DNA of 64,000 nucleotides, taken from Porticoccus sp002341315 (GTDB taxonomy: Bacteria; Pseudomonadota; Gammaproteobacteria; Pseudomonadales; Porticoccaceae). The translations under genes and the position numbers were made by a program. The stretch is from the NCBI RefSeq assembly GCF_047634355.1, contig NZ_JBLIAL010000005.1; one strand, 5' to 3'. The notes beneath the pieces are model-generated. The model had not been told where the DNA came from, did not search any database, and saw nothing but the letters and a program-made list of their open reading frames with translations. Below are positions 51,474-59,702 of the stretch, piece after piece. How positions within the stretch are numbered: the stretch's first letter is position 1; every line of letters starts with the position of its first letter.

Positions 51474-52757
51474 ATGAAACTGCTGACCAAATCGCTGCTG
51501 ACGACGCTACTTTTACTGGTATGGCCAGTGATTTCGTATGCAAATGAAGAGTCTGAAAATGCCCGCTTGCCACTGGAAGAGTTGCGCTATTTCACTCAGG
51601 TGTTTGACCAGATACGCCAGGCCTATGTCGAAGAAATTGACGATCAGGCACTGTTGGAAATGGCCATTAGCGGATTACTGAACGGGCTCGATCCCCACTC
51701 ACTCTATATGGACGAAGCTGCCTTTGCCGAGCTACAGGAGAGCACCAGCGGAGAATTCGGCGGACTCGGCATAGAGGTTGGAATGGAAGGCAGTTTTATC
51801 AAGGTTATCAGTCCAATCGACGACACCCCGGCATACCGCGCCGGGATTCAGGCCGGAGACCTTATTATCAAACTTGACGATCAGCTGGTACAGGGCATGC
51901 CCCTGACAGAAGCGATTGAACTGATGCGCGGCCCAAAAGGCTCAAAAGTAACCTTGACGATTGTTAGACAAAATACCGACGGCCCTTTCGAGGTGGAAAT
52001 TACCCGCGACATTATTCAAGTGATGAGTGTCCGGCACAGAATCCTGGAACCCGGCTTTGGCTATGTCAGAATTGCACAGTTTCAGGAAAATACCGGTGCC
52101 GACTTCCGGGAGGCTCTGTCTGACCTCCAGAAACAGAAAGACGGCCTGAAAGGACTGGTGCTGGATTTACGTAATAATCCGGGCGGATTACTCAACTCAT
52201 CAGTAGATGTTGCCGATGCGCTACTCGACGGTGGGCTGGTGGTTTATACAGAGGGCCGAATCCCCAGCTCAAAAGAACAGTTTTATGCCACAGCTGGCGA
52301 TGCACTCAATGGTATTCCCGTTGTTGTGCTGATTAATGAAGGGTCGGCTTCAGCGGCAGAAATCGTTGCCGGAGCGCTCCAGGACCACCGCCGGGCAGTA
52401 CTGCTGGGTACCAGCAGTTTTGGCAAGGGTTCAGTCCAGACGGTGATACCACTGGGGACAAAACGGGCTATCAAGTTGACCACTGCCCGCTACTACACGC
52501 CCAACAAACGCTCTATACAGGCAGAGGGAATTCGGCCTGACATTACCGTCAGACCGGCTGAGATCCACTTGCTTGAAACGCAGAAACAGATCAAGGAAGC
52601 CAATCTCGCCGGCCATTTGAGCAGTGACAGTGACCCACAAATAACTGACAAGGAAGATCTGCTGCAGGCAGACAACCAATTATACGAAGCTATCAATCTC
52701 CTCCAGGGACTCAACATTTTCTCACGCAACACTAGCCGGGGTGATAAAGATCAATAG
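51474..52757 (+). CDS. ctpA: C-terminal processing peptidase CtpA (S41 family)
   Basis: 427-aa exported serine protease. Signal peptide to about residue 23, a PDZ domain (about 85-170) with FGGLGIEVGMEGSFIKVISPIDDTPA in two parts, and the S41 core: LDLRNNPGGLL, catalytic Ser in NEGSASAAEIV (about 300) and Lys in TSSFGKGSVQT (about 325). CtpA proteases trim periplasmic and outer-membrane targets, including peptidoglycan hydrolases in Pseudomonas. Probably co-transcribed with envC, 51 bases upstream. Confidence 0.95.
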   Translation: MKLLTKSLLTTLLLLVWPVISYANEESENARLPLEELRYFTQVFDQIRQAYVEEIDDQALLEMAISGLLNGLDPHSLYMDEAAFAELQESTSGEFGGLGIEVGMEGSFIKVISPIDDTPAYRAGIQAGDLIIKLDDQLVQGMPLTEAIELMRGPKGSKVTLTIVRQNTDGPFEVEITRDIIQVMSVRHRILEPGFGYVRIAQFQENTGADFREALSDLQKQKDGLKGLVLDLRNNPGGLLNSSVDVADALLDGGLVVYTEGRIPSSKEQFYATAGDALNGIPVVVLINEGSASAAEIVAGALQDHRRAVLLGTSSFGKGSVQTVIPLGTKRAIKLTTARYYTPNKRSIQAEGIRPDITVRPAEIHLLETQKQIKEANLAGHLSSDSDPQITDKEDLLQADNQLYEAINLLQGLNIFSRNTSRGDKDQ

Positions 52758-52900
52758 AGCAGGTCAACGCATTGACTTTTTAAGAAAAATTGTGCTGAAT
52801 TAGAGGGTGTTTACCCTTTCGAAACATTAGGAAGTTAATCGGATTGTGTGGAGACCTTGACTAAAAACAATACCAGTAGTTGCAGTACACGGGAGACCAC

Positions 52901-53134
52901 ATGGTAACGCCAAGAAAAGCAGAAGATGGCAGTCAAAAACCACTGATAAGAAGTGATCGTTTTTTTAAACTTCACAATTTCTGGTTCTTTGCCACACGCG
53001 AGGGTGCGGCCGTTGGTCCGTTTGACTCCAAAGAAGGTGCTGTTCAGGCCGTAGCTGACTACATTGAATTTGCCAAGAAAGCAGACGAGGAAACACTCCA
53101 GTTTTTTAAAATCGGGACGCGTTACGCCGTCTAG
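52901..53134 (+). CDS. Small DUF6316-like protein
   Basis: 77-aa basic/acidic mixed protein of unknown function. ATG at 52901 with GGGAG five bases upstream; a TTG seven codons earlier lacks a Shine-Dalgarno site. Seen: SDRFFKLHNFWFFATREG (about residues 22-39), GPFDSKEGAVQAVADYIEF (about 44-62). This pattern, an aromatic beta pair and a short helix, is what I recall of DUF6316 proteins of pseudomonads and marine gammaproteobacteria. It resembles small query-like folds that bind nothing known. It stands alone between ctpA and convergent hisF. Confidence 0.75.
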   Translation: MVTPRKAEDGSQKPLIRSDRFFKLHNFWFFATREGAAVGPFDSKEGAVQAVADYIEFAKKADEETLQFFKIGTRYAV

Positions 53135-53160
53135 AACGCCCGCCCCCGAGACTCATGAAG

Positions 53161-53931
53161 TCATAGACGCACTTCGATACCCCGTTCTGCCATATACACT
53201 TTGGCCTCTCTGATAGTGTATTCCCCAAAGTGAAATATGCTTGCCGCCAATACAGCGTCGGCTTTTCCTTCAATGACACCATCGACCAGATGTTGCAGAT
53301 TGCCTACGCCACCCGAAGCGATGACAGGCACATCGACTGCATCACTGATGGCCCTGGTGAGAGGAAGGTTAAATCCGCTTTTAGTGCCATCCCTATCCAT
53401 ACTGGTAAGCAGTATCTCTCCCGCACCGAAGGAAACCATCTGCTCTGCCCAGGCAACCGCATCAATACCGGTAGCAATACGGCCACCATGGGTAAACACC
53501 TCCCAGCGCAACGGCTCATTGTCGGCACTCACCTGTTTGGCATCAATAGCGACCACAATGCACTGCGACCCAAACCGCTCCGCCGCCTGCCGGACGAATT
53601 CGGGAGTTTTGACGGCAGTCGAATTGATGCTGACTTTATCCGCCCCGGCATTCAGCAGTGAACGGATATCCTCAAGGCTGCGAACACCGCCACCAACCGT
53701 CAGGGGGATAAATACTTCGCTGGCCATCCGTTCCACCGTCTGAATCATCGTGTCCCGCTCTTCATGACTCGCAGTAATGTCCAGAAAAGTGATTTCGTCG
53801 GCACCTTCCTCGTTGTAGCGTTTAGCCACTTCAACCGGGTCACCCGCATCACGTATGTCGAGAAACTTGACGCCTTTAACTACTCGTCCCTTATCCACGT
53901 CGAGGCAGGGAATAATTCGCTTGGCCAGCAT
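53161..53931 (-). CDS. hisF: Imidazole glycerol phosphate synthase, cyclase subunit HisF
   Basis: 256-aa TIM-barrel subunit that with HisH makes imidazole glycerol phosphate and AICAR. Opens MLAKRIIPCLDVDKGRVVKGV; catalytic Asp11 (LDVD) and Asp130 equivalent (VAIDAK) are present, as are the phosphate-binding GGGVRS and ASGGVG loops. hisB, hisH and hisA, often adjacent in gammaproteobacteria, are not beside it; instead it overlaps ribA by one base (ATTAATG region). Confidence 0.97.
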   Translation of the reverse strand: MLAKRIIPCLDVDKGRVVKGVKFLDIRDAGDPVEVAKRYNEEGADEITFLDITASHEERDTMIQTVERMASEVFIPLTVGGGVRSLEDIRSLLNAGADKVSINSTAVKTPEFVRQAAERFGSQCIVVAIDAKQVSADNEPLRWEVFTHGGRIATGIDAVAWAEQMVSFGAGEILLTSMDRDGTKSGFNLPLTRAISDAVDVPVIASGGVGNLQHLVDGVIEGKADAVLAASIFHFGEYTIREAKVYMAERGIEVRL

Positions 53932-54545
53932 TAATGATCATCCTCATTTTCATTCTGCTCATCGAACAGGTGCCCCATCTTGCCGGCCTTTGTCGCGAGA
54001 TAACGAAAATTGTGGGGATTTCGGCCCGACTGCAACGCAATCCGCTCCACCACTTCTATCCCGAGACTCTCAAGCGCTTCTACCTTGCGGGGGTTATTGG
54101 TCAACAGTCTGACCCGGGTTATCTGCAGGTGCCTGAGCATTGATTGACAGATACTGTAATCGCGCAGATCGGCGCCAAAACCGAGCTGTTCATTGGCCTC
54201 CACGGTATCGGCTCCAGCATCCTGAAGGTGGTATGCCCTGATTTTGTTGAGCAGCCCGATACCCCGTCCCTCCTGGCGAAGATAAAGGATGACACCGCGA
54301 CCTTCAGCGGCAATACGCCGCATCGCCTCTTCCAGCTGCGCGCCACAGTCACAGCGGATGCTGAAAAGTGCATCACCGGTAAGACATTCTGAGTGAATCC
54401 GCAACATAACAGGCTGGTCACCAGCGACATCACCCATAGTGATGGCCACGTGCTCTTTATCGCTTTTCACGTCTTCGAAGCCGTGAATATCAAAGACCCC
54501 CCAGCGAGTAGGCAGTTTGGAGCTTTCAACAAAACGTAGGGTCAC
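53931..54545 (-). CDS. ribA: GTP cyclohydrolase II
   Basis: 204-aa enzyme opening the riboflavin pathway from GTP. Zinc ligands in ECLTGDALFSIRCDCG (three Cys), then the GTP-binding YLRQEGRGIGLLNKIRAY block (about residues 94-111), catalytic region LGFGADLRDYSI and C-terminal LTNNPRKVEAL. GTG start at 54545 chosen because AGGAG lies six bases upstream; a TTG one codon earlier is worse spaced. It supplies the activity that the fused RibBA at 57879 has probably lost. Confidence 0.95.
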   Translation of the reverse strand: MTLRFVESSKLPTRWGVFDIHGFEDVKSDKEHVAITMGDVAGDQPVMLRIHSECLTGDALFSIRCDCGAQLEEAMRRIAAEGRGVILYLRQEGRGIGLLNKIRAYHLQDAGADTVEANEQLGFGADLRDYSICQSMLRHLQITRVRLLTNNPRKVEALESLGIEVVERIALQSGRNPHNFRYLATKAGKMGHLFDEQNENEDDH

Positions 54546-54638
54546 CAATGACTCCTGAAATTTGGCGGGTGGGTATTTTAGCCGGGATAGACGCCGAGTA
54601 AAGCTTGCCAGCCAGCTTTTTAGTGAAGCATGAAAAAG

Positions 54639-55289
54639 TTAATATTTTTTTCTCATCACCAGAACGCCGGCTTCTTCACTCATTTCAATCTGACTCAAAA
54701 AACTGTTACCCAGCAACACCTGCGCCGGGAAGTTACCGATCACAACAGTTGATCGAACTTGATGGACCGTGATATTGCCGATAGTCAGTTTATCGAGATC
54801 GACGTGATAGGTATTCACAATACCACCTGCCGTGCTGGCATTACCTTTAATACCGCGGCGAAAGTTCACCCCCAGCCGCTGGGCATCGTGCATGTTCATG
54901 GCTACCGCACTGGCCCCGGTATCCACCATAAAATCGACCGGGCGGCCATTGATATAGCCGCTGACATAATAGTGGCCATTTTCAGCCCGGGGGATTCTGA
55001 CCTCAGCCTTTTCAGCCGCGTGAAAACTGGCAGAAATACGATCTGAAAGTCCGAGGGACAACCGCTTGCCATCTACCAGCAATACCGCCTGCTGACTATT
55101 GCTTTCCAGCAGTGTAACGCCCTCCGGACTGGTCTGGCCCTGCTTGAGCAGGTGCTGTTTGCCATTGATGACCAGCACCGCACTACCACCGAATAGCCCA
55201 TTCACCTGGATCTCCGGCATCGACCAGCCCGGGAGCGAACCTGTCAGCCCTATCACGCCCAGCAAGATTACAGCGAACTTTTGTTTCAT
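54639..55289 (-). CDS. Retropepsin-like aspartic protease (TIGR02281 type)
   Basis: 216-aa exported protein. Signal peptide to about residue 23 (GWSMPEI), then a region like a DUF4124/SH3-type head, and a single clan AA domain (about 100-216) with the catalytic VDTGAS (about residue 125) and the second-psi strand VLLGNSFLSQIEM. As with other bacterial retropepsin-like proteins it would have to dimerise to be active. Substrate unknown. Upstream of ribA on the same strand, 90 bases away; independent role likely. Confidence 0.88.
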   Translation of the reverse strand: MKQKFAVILLGVIGLTGSLPGWSMPEIQVNGLFGGSAVLVINGKQHLLKQGQTSPEGVTLLESNSQQAVLLVDGKRLSLGLSDRISASFHAAEKAEVRIPRAENGHYYVSGYINGRPVDFMVDTGASAVAMNMHDAQRLGVNFRRGIKGNASTAGGIVNTYHVDLDKLTIGNITVHQVRSTVVIGNFPAQVLLGNSFLSQIEMSEEAGVLVMRKKY

Positions 55290-55350
55290 CCCTGCCCACG
55301 CTTATCCGAAAATTTTGTACAGTATCGGCTATAACACGCCTGCTCGATAC

Positions 55351-55839
55351 CTAAAACCAGATTTGCCCTACAGCAAACAGAATGAGCCAGGCAAACACTC
55401 CGGCCAGCAAATCATCCAGCATGATACCGGCACCCCCATCCACATGGCGATCAAGCCAACAGATGGGCCAGGGCTTCCAGATATCAAAAAGACGAAACAG
55501 GACGAATCCGGCCAACGCCCAGGTCCAGGTCACCGGGAGTGCTGCCATGGTCAGCCAGTAGCCCACCATCTCATCCCAGACAATCCCCTGATGATCCTTG
55601 ACACCAAGATCGTGCGCCGCCCTGCCGCAAAGGTAAAAACCCAGCAGCGCGGCCAGTGCCACAATCAGTAAATAGAGCGTTAATGGCAAGGCAGCCAGGG
55701 CCGGCCAGATTAGCACGGCCACCAGCGTGCCGGCAGTGCCCGGACCTTTGGGGGCCAGCCCACTGCCGAAGCCAAATGCCAGAAAATGCACAGGGTTTTT
55801 TAATAACTGTGCAAAAGACGGGTTCAGTCGACGATCCAT
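55351..55839 (-). CDS. pgpA: Phosphatidylglycerophosphatase A
   Basis: 162-aa inner-membrane phosphatase making phosphatidylglycerol. Several membrane spans; conserved HFLAFGFGSGLAPKGPGTAGTL (about residues 18-39), the DHQGIVWDEMVGYW acidic motif (about 81-94) and the FRLFDIWKPWPICWLDRHVDGGAGIMLDDLLAG block in two parts. Follows thiL after about 55 bases, the usual nusB-thiL-pgpA order. Confidence 0.95.
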   Translation of the reverse strand: MDRRLNPSFAQLLKNPVHFLAFGFGSGLAPKGPGTAGTLVAVLIWPALAALPLTLYLLIVALAALLGFYLCGRAAHDLGVKDHQGIVWDEMVGYWLTMAALPVTWTWALAGFVLFRLFDIWKPWPICWLDRHVDGGAGIMLDDLLAGVFAWLILFAVGQIWF

Positions 55840-55894
55840 TCACTACACCTGAAAACCAGTGGCCAACACCAGTCAAACGAGCGGCCAAAAAAGA

Positions 55895-56857
55895 CTAAAA
55901 GTGCCGGTACCCCACCTGCTCAACCTGCACCAACATGCCGTTGCCATCTATACAGCGAATTCCTGTGGTGGTGGTCATCCGGCCAATACAGGTCGCGATT
56001 AATTCACCCCTGACTATCATACCGTCAATTGCAGTCAGATTTTCAGGCGGCACCGTAAAACACAGCTCATAGTCGTCACCACCGGACAGCACCCAATTCT
56101 GCACTGTCCCGGCATCGGCCAGCTTCTTCAACCAGGGTGCCACCGGCAGCGCAGGTAACTGCAAATCGGCACCAAGGGTGCTTTGTTCAGCGATATGCCC
56201 GAGATCTGCCAACAAACCATCTGATACATCCAGTGCCGCGGATGCGACGCCACGCAACTTCAGCCCCTCCTGCAACCGGGGAACAGGTTGATAAAAGCGT
56301 TTTCGCAATCGCTCACTGACCGCCGCAGCGAGTGTTACCGAGGGCTCAAACAACTGCAACGCCGCCGCACCCTCACCCAGTGTCCCCGTGACAAAAACAT
56401 GATCGCCTGCCTGGGCCCCACCGCGGGTCAGCACGCGACCCGCTGGCACCAGACCCATGACCTGGATGGAAATAGTCAGTGGCCCGGCGGTGGTATCACC
56501 ACCCACCAGGGCACAGCCAAACTGCTCTGCATCCATCGCCAATGCCCGGGAAAATGCCTCCAGCCAACCCCTATCGGCGGTGGGCAGTGTCAGTGCCAAC
56601 GTAAACCAGCGGGGAGTTGCCCCCATTGCCGCCAGATCGCTGAGGTTAACCCGCAAGGCGCGACGGGCAATATCATCGGGGGCGGCATCTGGAGGAAAAT
56701 GTACGCCGACGACCAATGTATCCACCGAAACAACCAGGTGCTGCCCTGCTGGAATATCCAGTAGTGCGGCGTCGTCTCCGACGCCTAGCATCACCCCATC
56801 AGCCTGACCGATGGCGGAAAAGTAGTGCTCGATCAGCGAAAATTCATTGAGTGGCAT
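55895..56857 (-). CDS. thiL: Thiamine-monophosphate kinase
   Basis: 320-aa ATP-dependent kinase making thiamine pyrophosphate. AIR-synthase/PurM fold: GVGDDAALL (about residues 26-34), SVDTLVVGVHFPPDA (about 44-58), ALRVNLSDLAAMGA (about 69-82), DVSDGLLADLGHI (about 206-218) and SGGDDYELCFTV (about 253-264). ATG at 56857 is preferred (AGG six bases upstream); a TTG two codons earlier gives an extra Met-Asn. Between nusB and pgpA. Confidence 0.96.
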   Translation of the reverse strand: MPLNEFSLIEHYFSAIGQADGVMLGVGDDAALLDIPAGQHLVVSVDTLVVGVHFPPDAAPDDIARRALRVNLSDLAAMGATPRWFTLALTLPTADRGWLEAFSRALAMDAEQFGCALVGGDTTAGPLTISIQVMGLVPAGRVLTRGGAQAGDHVFVTGTLGEGAAALQLFEPSVTLAAAVSERLRKRFYQPVPRLQEGLKLRGVASAALDVSDGLLADLGHIAEQSTLGADLQLPALPVAPWLKKLADAGTVQNWVLSGGDDYELCFTVPPENLTAIDGMIVRGELIATCIGRMTTTTGIRCIDGNGMLVQVEQVGYRHF

Positions 56858-56888
56858 GTTCAACCTGCCCGGAATAATGGAAAGAGAA

Positions 56889-57335
56889 TCAGCGCGCCCT
56901 GGCTGCTTTTACTTCCACCGCCCTGCGTTCAACGGCTACTTTATCAAGGATGCCGTTGATATATTTGTACGCATCGGTTGGACCAAAGGTCTTGGCCAGA
57001 TTGACCGCCTCATTGATGGCCACCTTGTAGGGAACATCGATGCGATAACACAACTCGTAACTGCCCATGCGCAGCAGCGCCCTGGATACCGGATCCAGAT
57101 CGGTATTCTTGCGATCGAGGTGACAGCCGTAAACAGCATCCAGTTCGTCAAGATGACGAGGAATACCGTGTAGCAGCTCCCGAAAAAACTCGGTATCCAC
57201 CTTGCGCATATCATTGTCGACAAAAAACTCCGCTTCGATACTGTGTAAGTCCGAACCGGAGAGCTGCCACTGATACAGTGCCTGAACCAATAACTGGCGG
57301 GCTTTTCTTCGTGTTGAGGGCAATGACAAGACCAT
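56889..57335 (-). CDS. nusB: Transcription antitermination factor NusB
   Basis: 148-aa protein that with NusE (S10) binds boxA of rRNA leaders for antitermination. Helical family pattern: RRKARQLLVQALYQWQLS (about residues 9-26), SRALLRMGSYELCYR (about 84-98), the conserved VPYKVAINEAVNLAKTFG and KYINGILDKVA (about 124-134). The ATG at 57335 starts three bases after the ribH stop; GGAG is unusually close to it, and a TTG two codons later (57329) has better spacing. Confidence 0.95.
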   Translation of the reverse strand: MVLSLPSTRRKARQLLVQALYQWQLSGSDLHSIEAEFFVDNDMRKVDTEFFRELLHGIPRHLDELDAVYGCHLDRKNTDLDPVSRALLRMGSYELCYRIDVPYKVAINEAVNLAKTFGPTDAYKYINGILDKVAVERRAVEVKAARAR

Positions 57336-57338
57336 CTC

Positions 57339-57809
57339 CTAAAGCTGACGAAAAAGGGAGATCATTTCCAGTGCGGTCAGTGCCGCCTCTTCTCCCTTAT
57401 TTTCCTGATTATCACCGGCACGCTGTTGCGCCTGCGCCAGATCATCGGTTGTCAAAACACCGAAAGCGACGGGCAGCCCCTCCTGCAGAGCGACCTCCCC
57501 GATGCCACGAGTCGTTTCGCTGCACACATAGTCAAAATGCGGTGTGCCGCCACGGATCACACACCCCAGGGCAACCACGGCATCATAACGGCGGGTCTTT
57601 GCCACTTGACTGCAGGTCAGCGGCAACTCAAAGGCGCCGGGGACCCGGAACAGATCAATAGCCTGCCCATCAATACCATGACGCAACAAGGCTCGCTGCG
57701 CGCCCGCCAACAAGCTGTCGGTAATCTGGCTGTTCCAGCGCGCCACCACAATAGCGATGCGTGCGCCCTCCACGTTAAAACTACCCTCATCGGGGCGATA
57801 TTCACTCAT
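57339..57809 (-). CDS. ribH: 6,7-dimethyl-8-ribityllumazine synthase
   Basis: 156-aa penultimate enzyme of riboflavin synthesis, forming icosahedral or pentameric assemblies. Seen: VVARWNSQITDSLLAGA (about residues 21-37), VPGAFELPL (about 56-64), LGCVIRGGTPHFDYV (about 80-94; the catalytic His is present) and NKGEEAA near the C-terminus. Lies between ribBA and nusB in the canonical ribD-ribE-ribBA-ribH-nusB order. Confidence 0.97.
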   Translation of the reverse strand: MSEYRPDEGSFNVEGARIAIVVARWNSQITDSLLAGAQRALLRHGIDGQAIDLFRVPGAFELPLTCSQVAKTRRYDAVVALGCVIRGGTPHFDYVCSETTRGIGEVALQEGLPVAFGVLTTDDLAQAQQRAGDNQENKGEEAALTALEMISLFRQL

Positions 57810-57878
57810 GTTCTTTTTCCGGTAGGTTTACAGCCTGTTAAAACAGCCTTCAGACCCCCGCTGAACGATCCGCGGGAA

Positions 57879-58991
57879 TCAATCACAATTGATATATTCG
57901 ACGACTTCCAGATCAAACCCGGAAATGCCGGTGAAACGGAAGGGCGCGCTCATCAGGCGCATTTTATGAATACCGAGATCCATCAGTATCTGTGAGCCGG
58001 TGCCGACCTGCTGATACACCACCTCACTGGCCTGCTGGGGCCTGGAGGGTTCACGGCTGAGCATTTCGTCAACATTGGCATCAATATCATCCGCCGTCTC
58101 CGGGTAGTAGAGAAACACGACAACGCCGCGACCCTCCTCGGCGACTTTCTCCATGGCACGCGACAGACTCCAGCTCCGGTAACCATCACCGGGCTCCATG
58201 GCAAACAGGTCGCGGGATGATTTATTGATATGCACCCGCACCAGCGGCGGCTCACCCGAGGTCACATCACCCATCACCAGTGCAAAATGTTTTTCATTGC
58301 GAGCCACGTCGAGATAGGTTTTCAGATCAAACCGACCGTATTGGGTATCAATAGGGCGATCATTGATGCAACTAACGGTTTTCTCGGTCACCAGCCGATA
58401 ATGGATCAGATCGGCGATAGTGCCGATTTTCAACTGGTGCTTGATCGCAAAGGCTTCCAGATCAGCTCTCCGGGCCATGGTGCCATCGTCATTCATGATT
58501 TCGACAATCACGGCCGCCGGTTCAAAGCCACTCATGCGAGCCAGGTCGCAACCGGCCTCCGTATGCCCCGCACGACTCAATACACCACCCGGCTGGGCTT
58601 TGAGGGGAAAGATGTGCCCCGGCTGCACAATATCCTGGGGCCTGGCATTACTGGACACCGCCACCTGCACTGTCCGGGCGCGGTCAGCCGCAGAGATACC
58701 GGTGGTAACACCCTCGGCCGCCTCAATGGATACGGTAAAATTGGTGCCATGGCTCGCCTTGTTGGCATCCACCATCAAGGGCAAACTCAACTGTCGACAG
58801 CGATCCTCGGAGAGTGTCAGGCAGATCAGCCCGCGGCCGTGGGTGGCCATAAAATTAATATCTTCCGGGCGAACCATAGTCGCCGCCATAACCAGATCGC
58901 CTTCATTTTCACGATCCTCGTCGTCCATGAGAATGACCATTTTCCCCTGGCGGATATCGGTAACCAGTTCTTCGATAGTATTCAATGCCAT
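57879..58991 (-). CDS. ribB: 3,4-dihydroxy-2-butanone 4-phosphate synthase fused to degenerate GTP cyclohydrolase II-like domain (RibBA/RibBX)
   Basis: 370-aa two-domain protein. The N-terminal DHBP synthase (about residues 1-205) is intact: ILMDDEDRENEGDLVMAA, GLICLTL, and RAGHTEAGCDLARM. The C-terminal GCH II-like domain (about 215-370) keeps the fold signature VRVHINKSS and the EKVAEEGRGVVVFLYYPE block but lacks the three zinc cysteines and the RQEGRGIGL motif, so it is probably inactive. A free-standing RibA is encoded at 53931, which agrees. Such RibBX hybrids are known in Pseudomonas. Confidence 0.95.
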   Translation of the reverse strand: MALNTIEELVTDIRQGKMVILMDDEDRENEGDLVMAATMVRPEDINFMATHGRGLICLTLSEDRCRQLSLPLMVDANKASHGTNFTVSIEAAEGVTTGISAADRARTVQVAVSSNARPQDIVQPGHIFPLKAQPGGVLSRAGHTEAGCDLARMSGFEPAAVIVEIMNDDGTMARRADLEAFAIKHQLKIGTIADLIHYRLVTEKTVSCINDRPIDTQYGRFDLKTYLDVARNEKHFALVMGDVTSGEPPLVRVHINKSSRDLFAMEPGDGYRSWSLSRAMEKVAEEGRGVVVFLYYPETADDIDANVDEMLSREPSRPQQASEVVYQQVGTGSQILMDLGIHKMRLMSAPFRFTGISGFDLEVVEYINCD

Positions 58992-59036
58992 AATTCGATC
59001 TTCTCTAACTGTCCGTTTGTCGCGGTCGCACTTCGG

Positions 59037-59645
59037 TCAGGCTACTGCTGCCTTGTCACCCAACAGTAGCCGCTCCAGGTAGCGAGCCACCAAATCAACT
59101 TCGAGGTTGACCCGGCTGCCGGGTACGTAGGTACCCATCACCGTATGCTCGAGTGTATGGGGCACAATATTCAGCTCGAACTCTGCGCCCTCCACACGAT
59201 TTACCGTAAGGCTGGTGCCATCCACGGTGATGGATCCCTTGTGGGCAATGTATTTTGCCAGTGAATCGGGGGCACGCAGACGAAAACGCTCGGACCGCGC
59301 ATCGGGGTGGCGGCTCAGCACTTCCCCCACCGCGTCGATATGACCGGAAACCAGGTGTCCGCCCAGGCGGCTCGAAGGCGTCAATGCCCGCTCAAGATTG
59401 ACAGGCGTTCCCGCTTGCCAGTCACCGATAGTAGTGTTCGCCAGGGTCTCCGAAGACACATCGGCGACATAACCGTCGCCGGGCAATGCTATTACGGTCA
59501 GACAAACGCCGTTGGTGGCGATACTGTCACCCAGGCCAATACTGCCGAGGTCAAGACCAGAGGTTTTAACCCGCAACCGCAGATCGCCACTACGGGGCTC
59601 GCAGACCACAATTTCGCCAACTGCTTCAATAATGCCTGTAAACAT
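59037..59645 (-). CDS. ribE: Riboflavin synthase, alpha subunit
   Basis: 202-aa trimeric enzyme converting two lumazines to riboflavin. It is an internal repeat: MFTGIIEAVGEI (residues 1-12) and HLVSGHIDAVGEV (about 96-108) open two lumazine-binding barrels; GVCLTV and GTSLTVN are the paired GxxLTV motifs. ATG at 59645 is set by the family start; seven further codons upstream are open but not conserved. Upstream of ribBA, downstream of ribD. The symbol ribC is also used. Confidence 0.96.
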   Translation of the reverse strand: MFTGIIEAVGEIVVCEPRSGDLRLRVKTSGLDLGSIGLGDSIATNGVCLTVIALPGDGYVADVSSETLANTTIGDWQAGTPVNLERALTPSSRLGGHLVSGHIDAVGEVLSRHPDARSERFRLRAPDSLAKYIAHKGSITVDGTSLTVNRVEGAEFELNIVPHTLEHTVMGTYVPGSRVNLEVDLVARYLERLLLGDKAAVA

Positions 59646-59702
59646 AACACCTGCGCCCACCAGCACGCGATTACTCGTCGATTAAGCCCAATTTGTCGTC
59701 TT

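Noticed and set aside
57810..59036. FMN riboswitch ahead of the riboflavin genes
   Set aside because: The gaps before ribBA (about 45 bases) and ribH (about 70 bases) are too short and lack the conserved FMN aptamer helices.
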